Positions 1 to 9,123 of a DNA stretch of 64,000 nt are shown piece after piece (within the stretch, counting starts at the first letter, position 1; the number at the start of each line of letters is the position of its first letter). The translations under genes were made by a program, and so were the position numbers. The stretch lies in NCBI GenBank assembly GCA_017454905.1, contig JAFTCB010000054.1:31828-95827 (forward strand). The letters are read 5' to 3'. The DNA comes from Bacteroidales bacterium (GTDB lineage: Bacteria > Bacteroidota > Bacteroidia > Bacteroidales > UBA932). The notes under the pieces are model-generated. The model saw only the letters and a program-made list of their open reading frames with translations, searched no databases and had not been told where the DNA came from.

Positions 1-2
1 CG

Positions 3-2630
3 TCCGGGATCACGGCGGCGGAGCTCCGGCGGGCGATATCGGACGCATACGCGGAGGAAATCGCCGGCGTGACGCAGCTTGGCGGGGAAGCTTTCGGGGT
101 GCGGCTGCGAAACCGACGGGCACCGGACTTCGGCTCCATCCCCGTGAAACGGGTGGGGGACCGGGTGGTCCACCTGGGCGAGCTGGCCACTTTCCGCTAC
201 CAGGAGGCACTGCCGAATTCCTACTACCGCGTCAACGGGCTCAATGTCCTGACGGTGGCCGTAGAAGTGAGCGCGGACGCCAACCTCCTCGGCGTGGTGC
301 AGGCCGTCAAAGACCGCATGGCGCAGCTGCAGGCCGGTTTCCCGGACGAGATCGGCGTGTCGGTGGGCTACGACTACTCGGAGTACATCGCAGACGAACT
401 GGACAAGATCTATTTCCGCACGGCGCTCTGCCTGCTGATCCTGCTGCTGTTCGTCTTCGTGACGGCGCGCTCGTGGCGCTACATGCTGGTGATTGCCATC
501 ACGCTGGCGGTCAATCTGCTGATCAGCGTGGCGCTGTACTATTTCCTGGGGCTCCAGATCCACATCTACACCCTCGCAGGCGTGACGGTTTCGCTGGGCA
601 TCATCATCGACAACAGCATCGTGATGATCGACCATTACGTCCGCTGCGGCGACCGCAAGATCTTCCCCTCGCTGCTCTGTGCCGTGATGACCACGGTGGC
701 GGCCCTGCTGGTGATCCTGCTGATGCCCGAGCAGGAGAAGGCCAACCTGACGGATTTTACCTGGGTGATCGTGATCAATCTCAGCGTGTCGCTGGGGGTG
801 GCGTACCTGTTCGTGCCGGCGCTGCTGGATTATTTCCCGGTCCCGGCCGGGGGCGCGGCAGGACAGCGTCCCGCGCGTGTGCGCCGCCGCGCCCGCCTGC
901 GTGCCGCCTACGGCCGCTACATCGGCTGGGGGGTACGCCACCGCTGGGTCTATTGGGTGCTGCTGGTGGTCCTGTTCGGCATCCCGACCTGCCTGCTTCC
1001 CGCGAAGTTCGGGGACGAGCGGGAAGCGCCGCTGAGACGCTATGAGGTGGTACTCAACCGGATCGTGGGCTGGCGGCCCTATGCCGACAACAAGGCAGCC
1101 GTCGACAAGGTCCTGAGCTCGACTTTCGGTCTCTTCCACAAGGCGATGTCCCGTTCGGACTTCTACCGGGAGCCGGCCCGGCCGCAGCTGACGATTCGCG
1201 CCGGGATGCCCGAGGGCTGCACCGTGCAGCAACTCGACGAGGTGATGCGCAGCATGGAGAATTATCTCTCGCACTACGACGAGATCGATGTGTTCGAGAC
1301 CCGCATCACGGCCTACAACAACGGCACCATCACGGTCTGGTTCAAGCCGGAGCATGAAGGGACCTGGCTGCCGTCCCGCATCAAGGGCGAGGTCATCTCG
1401 ATGGCCACGAACTTCGGCGGGGCCAACTGGAGCGTATCCGGCATCGATGACAGCTTCTTCAACAACAATATCGTCACGGACTCCCGCTCGCACAGCATCA
1501 CCCTGACGGGCTATAATTTCGACGAACTGAACGCCTACGGCGAACAGCTGATCACGCATCTGCGGGGAAACCGCCGCGTTTCGGATCCGGAGATCTGGGG
1601 CAGCGGCTGGAGCGACCGGCCCCGCACGGAGTTCAACCTGCGCTATGATTTCGAGGCGCTCAGCGCCCGGGGAATCAGTCCGTATGCCTATTATGCGGCG
1701 CTCCAGTCACCGCTTTACGACGCTTCGCTGATGCGGCTCCCGCAGGACGGGCGCTATGTCGGCGTACGGCTCGTTTCCTCGGCCAGGGACGAACTGGACC
1801 TCTGGCACATTGACCATTCGGCCGTGGCCGTGTCGGGGGAGCAGAAGATGAAACTCTCCGAGGTGGGCAGCATCTCCAAGGACCGCACGGGCCTGCCGAT
1901 CCAGAAGGAGAACCAGGCCTACACGGTCACGGTGCGTTTCAATTTCATCGGCTCCTACCAGCTGGCAAGCAAGGTGATCGAAGAGGCGGTGGACTGGATG
2001 AATCTCGAAGTCCTGCCCATCGGTTTCCGCGCCGGCAGCGACCGCAGCGGCTGGTACTACAATGCCCGGCAGAACTACGCCTGGCTGATCCTGCTGGTGA
2101 TCGCCATCATCTTCGTGATCTGCGCCGTGCATTTCAACTCCCTGCGGCTGCCGCTCGCCATCATCCTGATGATCCCGCTGTCGTTCGTGGGGCTGTTCCT
2201 CGCTTTCGGCCTCAGCGATTTTACCTTTGACAAAGGCGGCTTTGCGGCTTTCGTGATGCTCTGCGGCATCACGGTCAATGCCGGGATCTACCTGGTGTCG
2301 GAATGGCTTTCCTGCCGCTACGGGAGATGGCCGGTCGCAGCCGGCCATGACCTCTCCTGTCACCCCGACTTCTCCTGTCACCCCGACTTCTCCTGTCATC
2401 CCCGGCCTGACCGGGGATCCCTCCGTGCGTACCTCCGCGCCTTCAGCCACAAACTGCGTCCCGTCTCCCTGACCATCCTCTCCACGGTCCTGGGCCTCGT
2501 CCCCTTCTTCTTCGACGGTCCGTCCGAAGTGTTCTGGTTCGCCTTCGCCGTCGGCACCATCGCCGGGCTGCTCTTCTCCGTGCTCGCCCTGCTTCTCTAC
2601 CTGCCGGTCTTCGCCCTGAGGCGGAAATGA
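3..2630 (+). CDS. RND efflux pump inner-membrane permease (5' truncated by window edge)
   Basis: The frame is open from the left edge, so the true start lies outside; 875 residues are visible of the roughly 1000-1050 usual for RND permeases. A first membrane cluster follows residue 140 (ALCLLILLLFVFVTARS and later helices) and contains the RND-type helix GIIIDNSIVMIDHY. A large periplasmic region follows, and a second membrane cluster fills the last 180 residues. By family this is a proton-driven exporter working with a periplasmic adaptor and a TolC-like channel, which would lie upstream. Helix 4 carries IDN rather than the DD of drug exporters, so substrate class cannot be assigned. A 20-25 residue Cys/His/Pro-rich insertion near residue 785-810 is encoded by repeat DNA (see 2353-2418). 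Confidence 0.88.
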   Translation, partial: SGITAAELRRAISDAYAEEIAGVTQLGGEAFGVRLRNRRAPDFGSIPVKRVGDRVVHLGELATFRYQEALPNSYYRVNGLNVLTVAVEVSADANLLGVVQAVKDRMAQLQAGFPDEIGVSVGYDYSEYIADELDKIYFRTALCLLILLLFVFVTARSWRYMLVIAITLAVNLLISVALYYFLGLQIHIYTLAGVTVSLGIIIDNSIVMIDHYVRCGDRKIFPSLLCAVMTTVAALLVILLMPEQEKANLTDFTWVIVINLSVSLGVAYLFVPALLDYFPVPAGGAAGQRPARVRRRARLRAAYGRYIGWGVRHRWVYWVLLVVLFGIPTCLLPAKFGDEREAPLRRYEVVLNRIVGWRPYADNKAAVDKVLSSTFGLFHKAMSRSDFYREPARPQLTIRAGMPEGCTVQQLDEVMRSMENYLSHYDEIDVFETRITAYNNGTITVWFKPEHEGTWLPSRIKGEVISMATNFGGANWSVSGIDDSFFNNNIVTDSRSHSITLTGYNFDELNAYGEQLITHLRGNRRVSDPEIWGSGWSDRPRTEFNLRYDFEALSARGISPYAYYAALQSPLYDASLMRLPQDGRYVGVRLVSSARDELDLWHIDHSAVAVSGEQKMKLSEVGSISKDRTGLPIQKENQAYTVTVRFNFIGSYQLASKVIEEAVDWMNLEVLPIGFRAGSDRSGWYYNARQNYAWLILLVIAIIFVICAVHFNSLRLPLAIILMIPLSFVGLFLAFGLSDFTFDKGGFAAFVMLCGITVNAGIYLVSEWLSCRYGRWPVAAGHDLSCHPDFSCHPDFSCHPRPDRGSLRAYLRAFSHKLRPVSLTILSTVLGLVPFFFDGPSEVFWFAFAVGTIAGLLFSVLALLLYLPVFALRRK
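2353..2418 (+). repeat. In-frame repeat insertion (family A, copy 1) in the RND gene
   Basis: Two perfect 18-bp direct repeats (2353-2370 and 2371-2388, each starting TCTCCTGTCACCCC) and a third partial unit run into the palindrome ATCCCCGG-CCTGA-CCGGGGAT at 2398-2418. The frame is kept: the repeats encode SCHPDF units in a cytoplasmic-side loop between two membrane helices. The same palindrome, in opposite orientation, is found at 10192-10212 and 12304-12324. Confidence 0.85.
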
Positions 2631-2646
2631 TTTTTTTGCAAAGGGG

Positions 2647-2677
2647 TTGATTTTCACGCGGAAAAATGCTATCTTTG
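2647..2677 (+). promoter_or_regulatory. Promoter of gap
   Basis: A TTG at 2647-2649 and TATCTTTG at 2670-2677, 20 bp apart, match the Bacteroidota -33/-7 promoter. It lies 64 bp before the gap start, leaving a leader of about 60 nt. Confidence 0.75.
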
Positions 2678-2720
2678 CGGCGCTTTTGAGGTTAGAAGCT
2701 TTAAGCAATTGATTTATTAA

Positions 2721-3740
<1,020 letters not shown>

Positions 3741-3765
3741 TCCGGAATCCACAGACATTTTTCAG

Positions 3766-3796
3766 AAGGATGGCAGGAATCTGCCATCCTTTTTTT
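3766..3796 (+). terminator. Intrinsic terminator after gap
   Basis: Perfect 11-bp stem AAGGATGGCAG / CTGCCATCCTT with a GAAT loop and a following T tract. The T tract runs into TATATTTG (3795-3802), a possible -7 box for the next operon, though no good -33 box sits at the right distance. Confidence 0.85.
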
Positions 3797-3831
3797 ATAT
3801 TTGTATCTGAAAACCAATTTAAGTCGAAACA

Positions 3832-5034
3832 ATGAAGAAATTCTTCCTGTTCGCCGCCGCCCTGGTATGTATGGGCATGACGGCCGGAGCACAGCAGCGC
3901 GCTGCTGCACCTGCTTTCCCTGAGTACACCTTCACCACCGTGAAGGCCGCTCCGATCACTTCCATCAAGAACCAGGCGAGCAGCGGGACCTGCTGGTCCT
4001 TCTCTGCCATCAGTTTCCTGGAGTCCGAGGCCATCCGGCTCGGCAACATCAAGGACGAGGCGAAGTATCCCGATTTCTCTGAATTCTACGTGGTCTCCAA
4101 TTCCTATAAGGAGCGTGCCGAGAAATACATCCGCCTGGACGGCAAGCTCGGCTTCAGCGCCGGCTCCGGCTGCGGCGACGTGATCGAGGTCGTCCGCGAC
4201 CACGGCATCGTCACCAACGAGGCCATGACGGGCATGAACTACGGCACCCCGCTCCCGCAGCAGTCCGAGCTCGACGCCGTGCTGCTCGGCTATGTGCAGG
4301 CCGTCTCCAAGAGCCGCACCCTCACGACCGCCTGGAAGCGCGGCTTCAACGCCGTCGTGGACGAGTACCTGGGCAAGGCTCCCGAGACCTTCACGGTGGA
4401 CGGCAAGACCTACACTCCGGCTTCCTACCGTGATGCGATGAAGATCAACCCCGACGACTACATCGAACTGACCTCCTTCACGCACCATCCGTTCTATACC
4501 TGGTTCGCCCTGGAAGTCTGCGACAACTGGCGCGGTTCCCGCTCCTACAACGTCCCGATCGACGAACTGATGGCCGTCCTGGACAATGCCCTGGAGAACG
4601 GCTACACCGCCTGCTGGGGTGCCGACGTGAGCCACACCGGCTTCACCCGCGACGGCCTGGCCATCCTGATCGACACCAAGGCCACCGCTGCCGCAGCCGC
4701 CGGCTCCGACCAGGAGCACTGGGTGGGTCCCGCCGAGCCCGGCAAGCCCGCACCGCTGACCAAGATCATCGAGGCCGTCCCCACGCAGGAGTCCCGCCAG
4801 ACCGAGTTCGACAACAAGACCATGACCGACGACCACGGCATGCACATCTTTGGCATCGCCAAGGACCAGGACGGCAAGAAGTACTACATGGTCAAGAACT
4901 CCTGGGGTGAGACCGGCAAGTACAAGGGCATCTGGTACGCCACCGAGGCTTTCGTGAAGGCCCAGACCCTGGACATTACCATCCACAAGTCCGCCCTGAC
5001 TCCGGACCTGAAGAAGAAACTCGGCGTCAAATAA
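3832..5034 (+). CDS. Secreted C1 (bleomycin hydrolase/PepC-type) cysteine peptidase
   Basis: 400 residues with a signal peptide (MKKFFLFAAALVCMGMTAGA). The papain-like catalytic Cys is in NQASSGTCWSFSA, the His in DDHGMHIFGIA and the Asn in MVKNSWGE, in the order and spacing of the C1B aminopeptidase C group. By family it trims peptides as an aminopeptidase; the signal peptide places this one in the periplasm or outside, where it would process dietary or turnover peptides. Its stop codon overlaps the pssA start by one base, and it is the first gene of a tightly packed run to 9093. Bacteroidota often annotate this family as aminopeptidase C; true specificity cannot be read from sequence. Confidence 0.9.
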   Translation: MKKFFLFAAALVCMGMTAGAQQRAAAPAFPEYTFTTVKAAPITSIKNQASSGTCWSFSAISFLESEAIRLGNIKDEAKYPDFSEFYVVSNSYKERAEKYIRLDGKLGFSAGSGCGDVIEVVRDHGIVTNEAMTGMNYGTPLPQQSELDAVLLGYVQAVSKSRTLTTAWKRGFNAVVDEYLGKAPETFTVDGKTYTPASYRDAMKINPDDYIELTSFTHHPFYTWFALEVCDNWRGSRSYNVPIDELMAVLDNALENGYTACWGADVSHTGFTRDGLAILIDTKATAAAAAGSDQEHWVGPAEPGKPAPLTKIIEAVPTQESRQTEFDNKTMTDDHGMHIFGIAKDQDGKKYYMVKNSWGETGKYKGIWYATEAFVKAQTLDITIHKSALTPDLKKKLGVK

Positions 5035-5753
5035 TGACGCTTCGCAAGTACATACCCGATTTTATCACCTCGATGAATCTCGTCTGCGGACTCATCGGGG
5101 TGATATTCGCGATACAGTCCCGGCTGGACCTCGCCTTCTACTGCATGCTGGCGGCTGCCGTGTTCGATTTCCTGGACGGCTTCGCCGCCAGGCTGCTGAA
5201 CGCTTATTCCGACATGGGCAAGGAACTGGATTCGCTCTGCGACCTGGTCAGTTTCGGCGTGCTGCCGGGCCTGATGCTCTGCCGCCTGATGCAGCTGTTC
5301 CGCTTCGGGGAGGACTGGCTCTGCTGGCTGCCCCTGGCCCTGGCGCTTTTCAGCGCGCTGCGCCTTGCAAAGTTCAACGTGGACCCGCGGCAGTCGGAGG
5401 GCTTTCTCGGCCTGCCGACGCCTGCTGCCGCCCTGCTTTGCGGGGCCCTGTGCTGCTATTGCAGTTATTCCCCCGTGGAGTTCCTGTCCACCTGGGTGGC
5501 CGGACCCGTGTTCGTCCCGGTGCTGGCCTTCTGCCTCTGCGCCTTGCTGGTGAGCGAGATCCCGATGTTCTCGTTCAAGTTCCACAAGGGGGACGCCCGG
5601 GCGCTGACCATCAAGCGCCTGACGCTGGCCGTGTTCATGCTGGCTGCGCTGGTCTGGTGCCTGGCCGCCGGGCACCACTGGTCCCTGGCCGTGCTGCTGG
5701 GCTTCGCTTTTTATATCCTGAACAACCTCGTCTACGCGTTTTTCCGCCTATGA
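5034..5753 (+). CDS. pssA: CDP-diacylglycerol--serine O-phosphatidyltransferase
   Basis: 239 residues. It makes phosphatidylserine from CDP-diacylglycerol and serine, the first step to phosphatidylethanolamine. The CDP-alcohol phosphatidyltransferase signature is visible as DFLDGFAARLLNAYSDMGKE followed by LDSLCD, giving the DG..AR...G...D...D pattern. Several hydrophobic segments follow (VFMLAALVWCLAAG, LAVLLGFAFYILNNLVYAFF). It overlaps the preceding gene by one base and the following lipoprotein start by four (ATGA), pointing to translational coupling. Confidence 0.93.
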   Translation: MTLRKYIPDFITSMNLVCGLIGVIFAIQSRLDLAFYCMLAAAVFDFLDGFAARLLNAYSDMGKELDSLCDLVSFGVLPGLMLCRLMQLFRFGEDWLCWLPLALALFSALRLAKFNVDPRQSEGFLGLPTPAAALLCGALCCYCSYSPVEFLSTWVAGPVFVPVLAFCLCALLVSEIPMFSFKFHKGDARALTIKRLTLAVFMLAALVWCLAAGHHWSLAVLLGFAFYILNNLVYAFFRL

Positions 5754-6862
5754 TCCCGATGTTTGTCCGCCGTGCGGTCCGTCCGCTGCTGCTCCTGACG
5801 CTCTTGCTTCCCGTCGCCTGCCGGCGGCAGGTCGTGGAGACGCGTCCCACCATCCCGCTGGTGCGGGAAATCCTGGCCGACCGCGATGATCCGCGGGCGC
5901 GGATGCTGCGGGGCCGCGGCCCCAGGCCGGCGGAAGACATTGCCATCATCGGCTCCGAGTTCGCCTGCGACCGCCTGGCGGAGCATCTGTCCTACCGGGA
6001 CCAGAAGGACAATGTGGATGCGCAGGTGGAGTTTGACGGTTTGCCGGACTTTGCCGGCGAGACCTTTGTCTGCATCGAGGATACCATCCCTTACCGGACC
6101 GTGCTCCGCCAGGGGGAGGAGGTGCTCCGCACGCAGACCGTCCGGCGGGTACTCGCCGCGCTGGACACGGTGGCCCATATCAGCCCCTACGACCAGGTGG
6201 GCCTGGCCACCAAGCTTCCGGCCAAGGCCGTCATCCTGGCCGACCCTTACCTGGCGGAATACGGCGGATTCGACGTGGACACGCTCTTCCGCAGTACCGG
6301 ATGCACCGTGCCGGTCTTCAGCTCCATCGACCTGATGCTGGACCGCGCCTTCGACGAAGGCGGACGGACGGACCTGTCCGTCGGCATCCTCTGCGATCCC
6401 CAGTTCGACGCTACGGGCATCTACGAGCGGATTTTCGCCCGCAAGGCCGCGGAGCGCGGACTGAAGGGCGCGAGCTGCGTCGTCAAGAGTGTCGCGCAGC
6501 GCGACAGCGTCCTGTCCGTCTTTTTGCGGAAATATCTGGAAGACGGCAATACCAAGCCGTTGGATGTCATCGTGATCGACGACCTGTCGCTCCGGCCCGA
6601 GACGCTGAAGACGGAGCTGGCCGAGATCGTCTCCGTGATGAACGAGAGCTCGATCACCTACGGCCGCCTTTTCCCGCGGAACTTCTTCTTCGTCAATGTG
6701 TTTGATGAGGTGGCTTCCGCCTGCTACGGTTTCCTGCGGGAGAATAACATGTTTACCCACAATATTGCTAAACCTCAGGTGTCGATCCTGCGTCCGGTCG
6801 CCCGACCCGGCGCCGACGACGGTTCGCTCATCCTGATCCCCGGTTCGTATGTTCAAAATTAG
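5750..6862 (+). CDS. Uncharacterised lipoprotein
   Basis: The start chosen is the ATG overlapping the pssA stop (ATGA); it gives a lipoprotein signal peptide (MIPMFVRRAVRPLLLLTLLL then PVAC) and 370 residues. I do not recognise a catalytic family. The body alternates hydrophobic strands and helices (AKAVILADPYLAEYGG, TDLSVGILCDPQF, LDVIVIDDLSL), which resembles the two-lobed fold of periplasmic binding or receptor-ligand proteins; that is inference only. It overlaps the next gene by 14 bases, so it is part of the pepC-pssA-exonuclease-rlmI transcript. Envelope location follows from the lipobox. Confidence 0.8.
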   Translation: MIPMFVRRAVRPLLLLTLLLPVACRRQVVETRPTIPLVREILADRDDPRARMLRGRGPRPAEDIAIIGSEFACDRLAEHLSYRDQKDNVDAQVEFDGLPDFAGETFVCIEDTIPYRTVLRQGEEVLRTQTVRRVLAALDTVAHISPYDQVGLATKLPAKAVILADPYLAEYGGFDVDTLFRSTGCTVPVFSSIDLMLDRAFDEGGRTDLSVGILCDPQFDATGIYERIFARKAAERGLKGASCVVKSVAQRDSVLSVFLRKYLEDGNTKPLDVIVIDDLSLRPETLKTELAEIVSVMNESSITYGRLFPRNFFFVNVFDEVASACYGFLRENNMFTHNIAKPQVSILRPVARPGADDGSLILIPGSYVQN

Positions 6863-7604
6863 CATCCTGCCTGAAGAGATAGAGAAAATGCCGCTGGGAT
6901 CGTTCCCCGGCCAGATTTGTGTCATAGACAAGATGGGATTGGAGTTTGTCAGGGCGGTTGCTTACCTGCGAACCCAGAAAATCATCGGATTCGATACGGA
7001 GACCCGGCCGGTCTTTTCGCCGGGCCAGCACCACAACCATGTGGCCCTGCTGCAGTTGTCCGGCCCGCGGAAGGCTTTCCTGTTCCGGGTAGGCCTGGTC
7101 GGGATGCCGAAACTGCTGTGCAATCTGATGGCCAATCCGCGCATCCTCAAGGTCGGCGCTGCCGTCCACGATGATGTGCGCGGGTTGCAGTATTACCAGG
7201 AATTCAAGGCCCAGGGCTTCGTGGACCTCCAGAAGATCGCCTTCGAATGGGGCATCCGCGACAAGAGCGTGAAGAAGATGGCGGCCAACATCCTGGGCGT
7301 ACGGATCTCCAAGTCGCAGCAGCTTTCCAACTGGGAGGCGGAAGAACTGTCGGCCGGGCAGCAGATGTATGCCGCGACGGATGCCTGGGTCTGCCGGGAG
7401 ATGTATCTCAAACTGCTCCAGTGCGAGAAGCATCCGCTGACGCCGGAGCAGTTGAATCCGCCGCAGCCGCAGCCCCAGCCGGTGAAAGAGGCGGCTCCGG
7501 CCCCTGCCGTCGAGGAAGAAGTGAAACCGAAGCCGAAGCGGCGGCGCCGCCACCGCAAGCCGAAGGCCAAGAAGGTGCAGGAGGCACCCGCAGACAATGG
7601 TTAA
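6849..7604 (+). CDS. RNase D-like 3'-5' exonuclease
   Basis: 251 residues with the three DEDD-type motifs: GFDTETRP (Exo I), VGAAVHDDVRGLQYY (Exo II) and YAATDAWVCREMY (Exo III, DEDDy type). This is the single-domain 3'-5' exonuclease group that trims RNA or DNA 3' ends with two metal ions; no HRDC domain is present, so it is not classic RNase D. After residue 200 comes a Pro/Gln-rich linker and a very basic tail (KPKPKRRRRHRKPKAKK), likely a nucleic-acid contact. It overlaps its neighbours on both sides (14 and 8 bases). Confidence 0.88.
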   Translation: MFKISILPEEIEKMPLGSFPGQICVIDKMGLEFVRAVAYLRTQKIIGFDTETRPVFSPGQHHNHVALLQLSGPRKAFLFRVGLVGMPKLLCNLMANPRILKVGAAVHDDVRGLQYYQEFKAQGFVDLQKIAFEWGIRDKSVKKMAANILGVRISKSQQLSNWEAEELSAGQQMYAATDAWVCREMYLKLLQCEKHPLTPEQLNPPQPQPQPVKEAAPAPAVEEEVKPKPKRRRRHRKPKAKKVQEAPADNG

Positions 7605-9093
7605 GGTCTATCTGAAGCCGGGCCGCGACGAGTCGTTGCGCCGCTTCCATCCCTGGGTGTTCAGCGGGGCCGTGGCCCAGGTGCAGGGCTCTCCCGCCGA
7701 GGGCGACATCGTCGGAGTCTACAGCGCCGAGGGGCAGTATCTCGCCTCCGGCCACTGGCAGATCGGATCGATCGCCGTCCGCATCCTCTCCTTCGACGCC
7801 GACCCCACCGCCCCCGAATTCTGGGAAATCTCCATCCGCCGCGCCCTCGCCGTCCGCGAGGCGACGGGATTGTACCAGGTCAGCGGAGTTTCAGAGCCGG
7901 TCGGCGAACTGTCTCTGAAAACGTCCGGCTGCGCCGGACCCCTCCCATCTGACGATGGGCCCCTCCCTCTTACGATGCCGAGGGTGGCACGCTTTTCTGA
8001 GGCAGTTGCCGACCCGGCTGATTCTGAAACTCCGCTGACGACCTGTTTCCGCCTGGTCCACGGCGAAGGCGACGGTCTCCCGGGACTGATCATCGACTGG
8101 TACGACGGCGTCTGCGTCATGCAGGCCCACTCCGTCGGCATGTTCCGCGCCAAGGCGCAGATCTGCGAAGCCCTCCGGGCCGTCTTCGGCGAACGCCTCA
8201 AGGCTGTCTACGACAAAAGTTCCGGCACGGCCCCCTTCAAAGCCGGCCTGGACCTGGTGGACGGCTACCTCTGGCGCGCCCCGGACTTCACCGCCTCCGA
8301 AACCGTCGTCTGTGAAAACGGCCGCAGGTTCCTGGTCAACTGGGAAGAAGGCCAGAAAACCGGCTTCTTCCTCGACCAGCGCGACAACCGCGCCCTCGTC
8401 GGCAAATACGCCGCCGGCCGCCGCGTGCTCAACCTCTTCTGCTACACCGGCGGCTTCAGCATCTACGCCCTCACCTCCGGCGCCGTCTGCGTCGACTCCG
8501 TCGACTCCTCCGCCAAAGCCATGTCACTGGTAGAACGCAACATCCAGTTGAATTCCGGCGGAGCGGAGACGGCAGTCCCCTTGCAGGACCGTGCCACCCT
8601 CGGCACCGTAAGAGGGGGGACCGCAAGCGAAGCGCAGCGGTGGGGTCCGACGAAGGAGGACGTCCGGCAAGGAGAGCTGCCGCGCAGCGAAGAACGAGCG
8701 GAATTCAACGGCGGTGCGGCTGAATTCAACAACTACTGCGAAGACGCCATCGAATTCCTGCGGAAGACCCCGGAAGGCAAATACGACCTGATCATCGTCG
8801 ACCCGCCGGCATTCGCCAAACACCGCGGCGCCCTGAAAAACGCCCTCCGCGCCTACCAGCGCCTCAACGCCGCCGCCATCGCCAAAGTGGCGCCCGGCGG
8901 CCTCGTATTCACCTTCAGCTGCTCCCAGGTCGTCGACAAGATCACCTTCGCCAACACGGTCTTCTCCGCCGCCGCCCAGACCGGCCGCGGCGTCCGGATC
9001 CTCGACCGCCTCTGCCAGGGCGCCGACCACCCGGTCAGCATCTACCACCCCGAAGGCGAATACCTCAAAGGCCTGCTGCTCTACGTCGAATAA
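7597..9093 (+). CDS. RlmI-like 23S rRNA (cytosine-5) methyltransferase with two repeat-derived insertions
   Basis: 498 residues against about 390 for the family. The N-terminal PUA-type domain (about residues 1-75) is followed by a class I SAM methyltransferase domain: VLNLFCYTGGFSIYAL (motif I), IIVDPPAFAKH (motif IV) and FTFSCSQVV. The excess of about 108 residues is accounted for by two insertions of about 54 codons: residues 95-148, just before FRLVHGEGDGLPGLIIDWY, and residues 318-371, between NIQLN and YCEDAIEFL. Both are palindromic repeat elements of family B (7879-8039, 8548-8708) and both keep the frame. Removing them restores family length. Whether the enzyme is still active cannot be told; all core motifs remain. 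Confidence 0.88.
   Translation: MVKVYLKPGRDESLRRFHPWVFSGAVAQVQGSPAEGDIVGVYSAEGQYLASGHWQIGSIAVRILSFDADPTAPEFWEISIRRALAVREATGLYQVSGVSEPVGELSLKTSGCAGPLPSDDGPLPLTMPRVARFSEAVADPADSETPLTTCFRLVHGEGDGLPGLIIDWYDGVCVMQAHSVGMFRAKAQICEALRAVFGERLKAVYDKSSGTAPFKAGLDLVDGYLWRAPDFTASETVVCENGRRFLVNWEEGQKTGFFLDQRDNRALVGKYAAGRRVLNLFCYTGGFSIYALTSGAVCVDSVDSSAKAMSLVERNIQLNSGGAETAVPLQDRATLGTVRGGTASEAQRWGPTKEDVRQGELPRSEERAEFNGGAAEFNNYCEDAIEFLRKTPEGKYDLIIVDPPAFAKHRGALKNALRAYQRLNAAAIAKVAPGGLVFTFSCSQVVDKITFANTVFSAAAQTGRGVRILDRLCQGADHPVSIYHPEGEYLKGLLLYVE
7879..8039 (-). repeat. Composite palindromic element, family B copy 1, in frame inside the methyltransferase gene
   Basis: Perfect 17-bp terminal inverted arms GTCAGCGGAGTTTCAGA (7879-7895) and its complement at 8023-8039, continued imperfectly inward. 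On the minus strand the core starts GCCACCCTCGGC at 7988, then TAAGAGGGAGGGGCCC, then two small hairpins (CCCATC/GATGGG and GTCCGGC/GCCGGAC). The core order is the same as at 41848-41911. It is 161 bp and, with one more base, exactly 54 codons without a stop. Confidence 0.85.
8548..8708 (+). repeat. Composite palindromic element, family B copy 2, in frame inside the methyltransferase gene
   Basis: Outer arms TTGAATTCCG (8548-8557) and CGGAATTCAA (8699-8708), inner arms CGGCAG..CCTTGC..GGAC and GTCC..GCAAGG..CTGCCG. The core from 8593 reads GCCACCCTCGGC, then TAAGAGGGGGG, then hairpins ACCGC/GCGGT and GTCC/GGAC. Core orientation is plus, opposite to copy 1, yet both are read through without stops. 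A nearby direct repeat GAATTCAAC (8701-8709 and 8722-8730) lies on its right flank. Confidence 0.8.
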
Positions 9094-9123
9094 CCGGGCC
9101 TCCGCCCGCCACCACGATACACC

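Noticed and set aside
5438-5749. Extended N-terminus of the lipoprotein gene at 5750
   Set aside because: The frame is open upstream but lies wholly inside pssA in another frame and lacks family features; the ATGA overlap at 5750 gives a proper lipoprotein signal.
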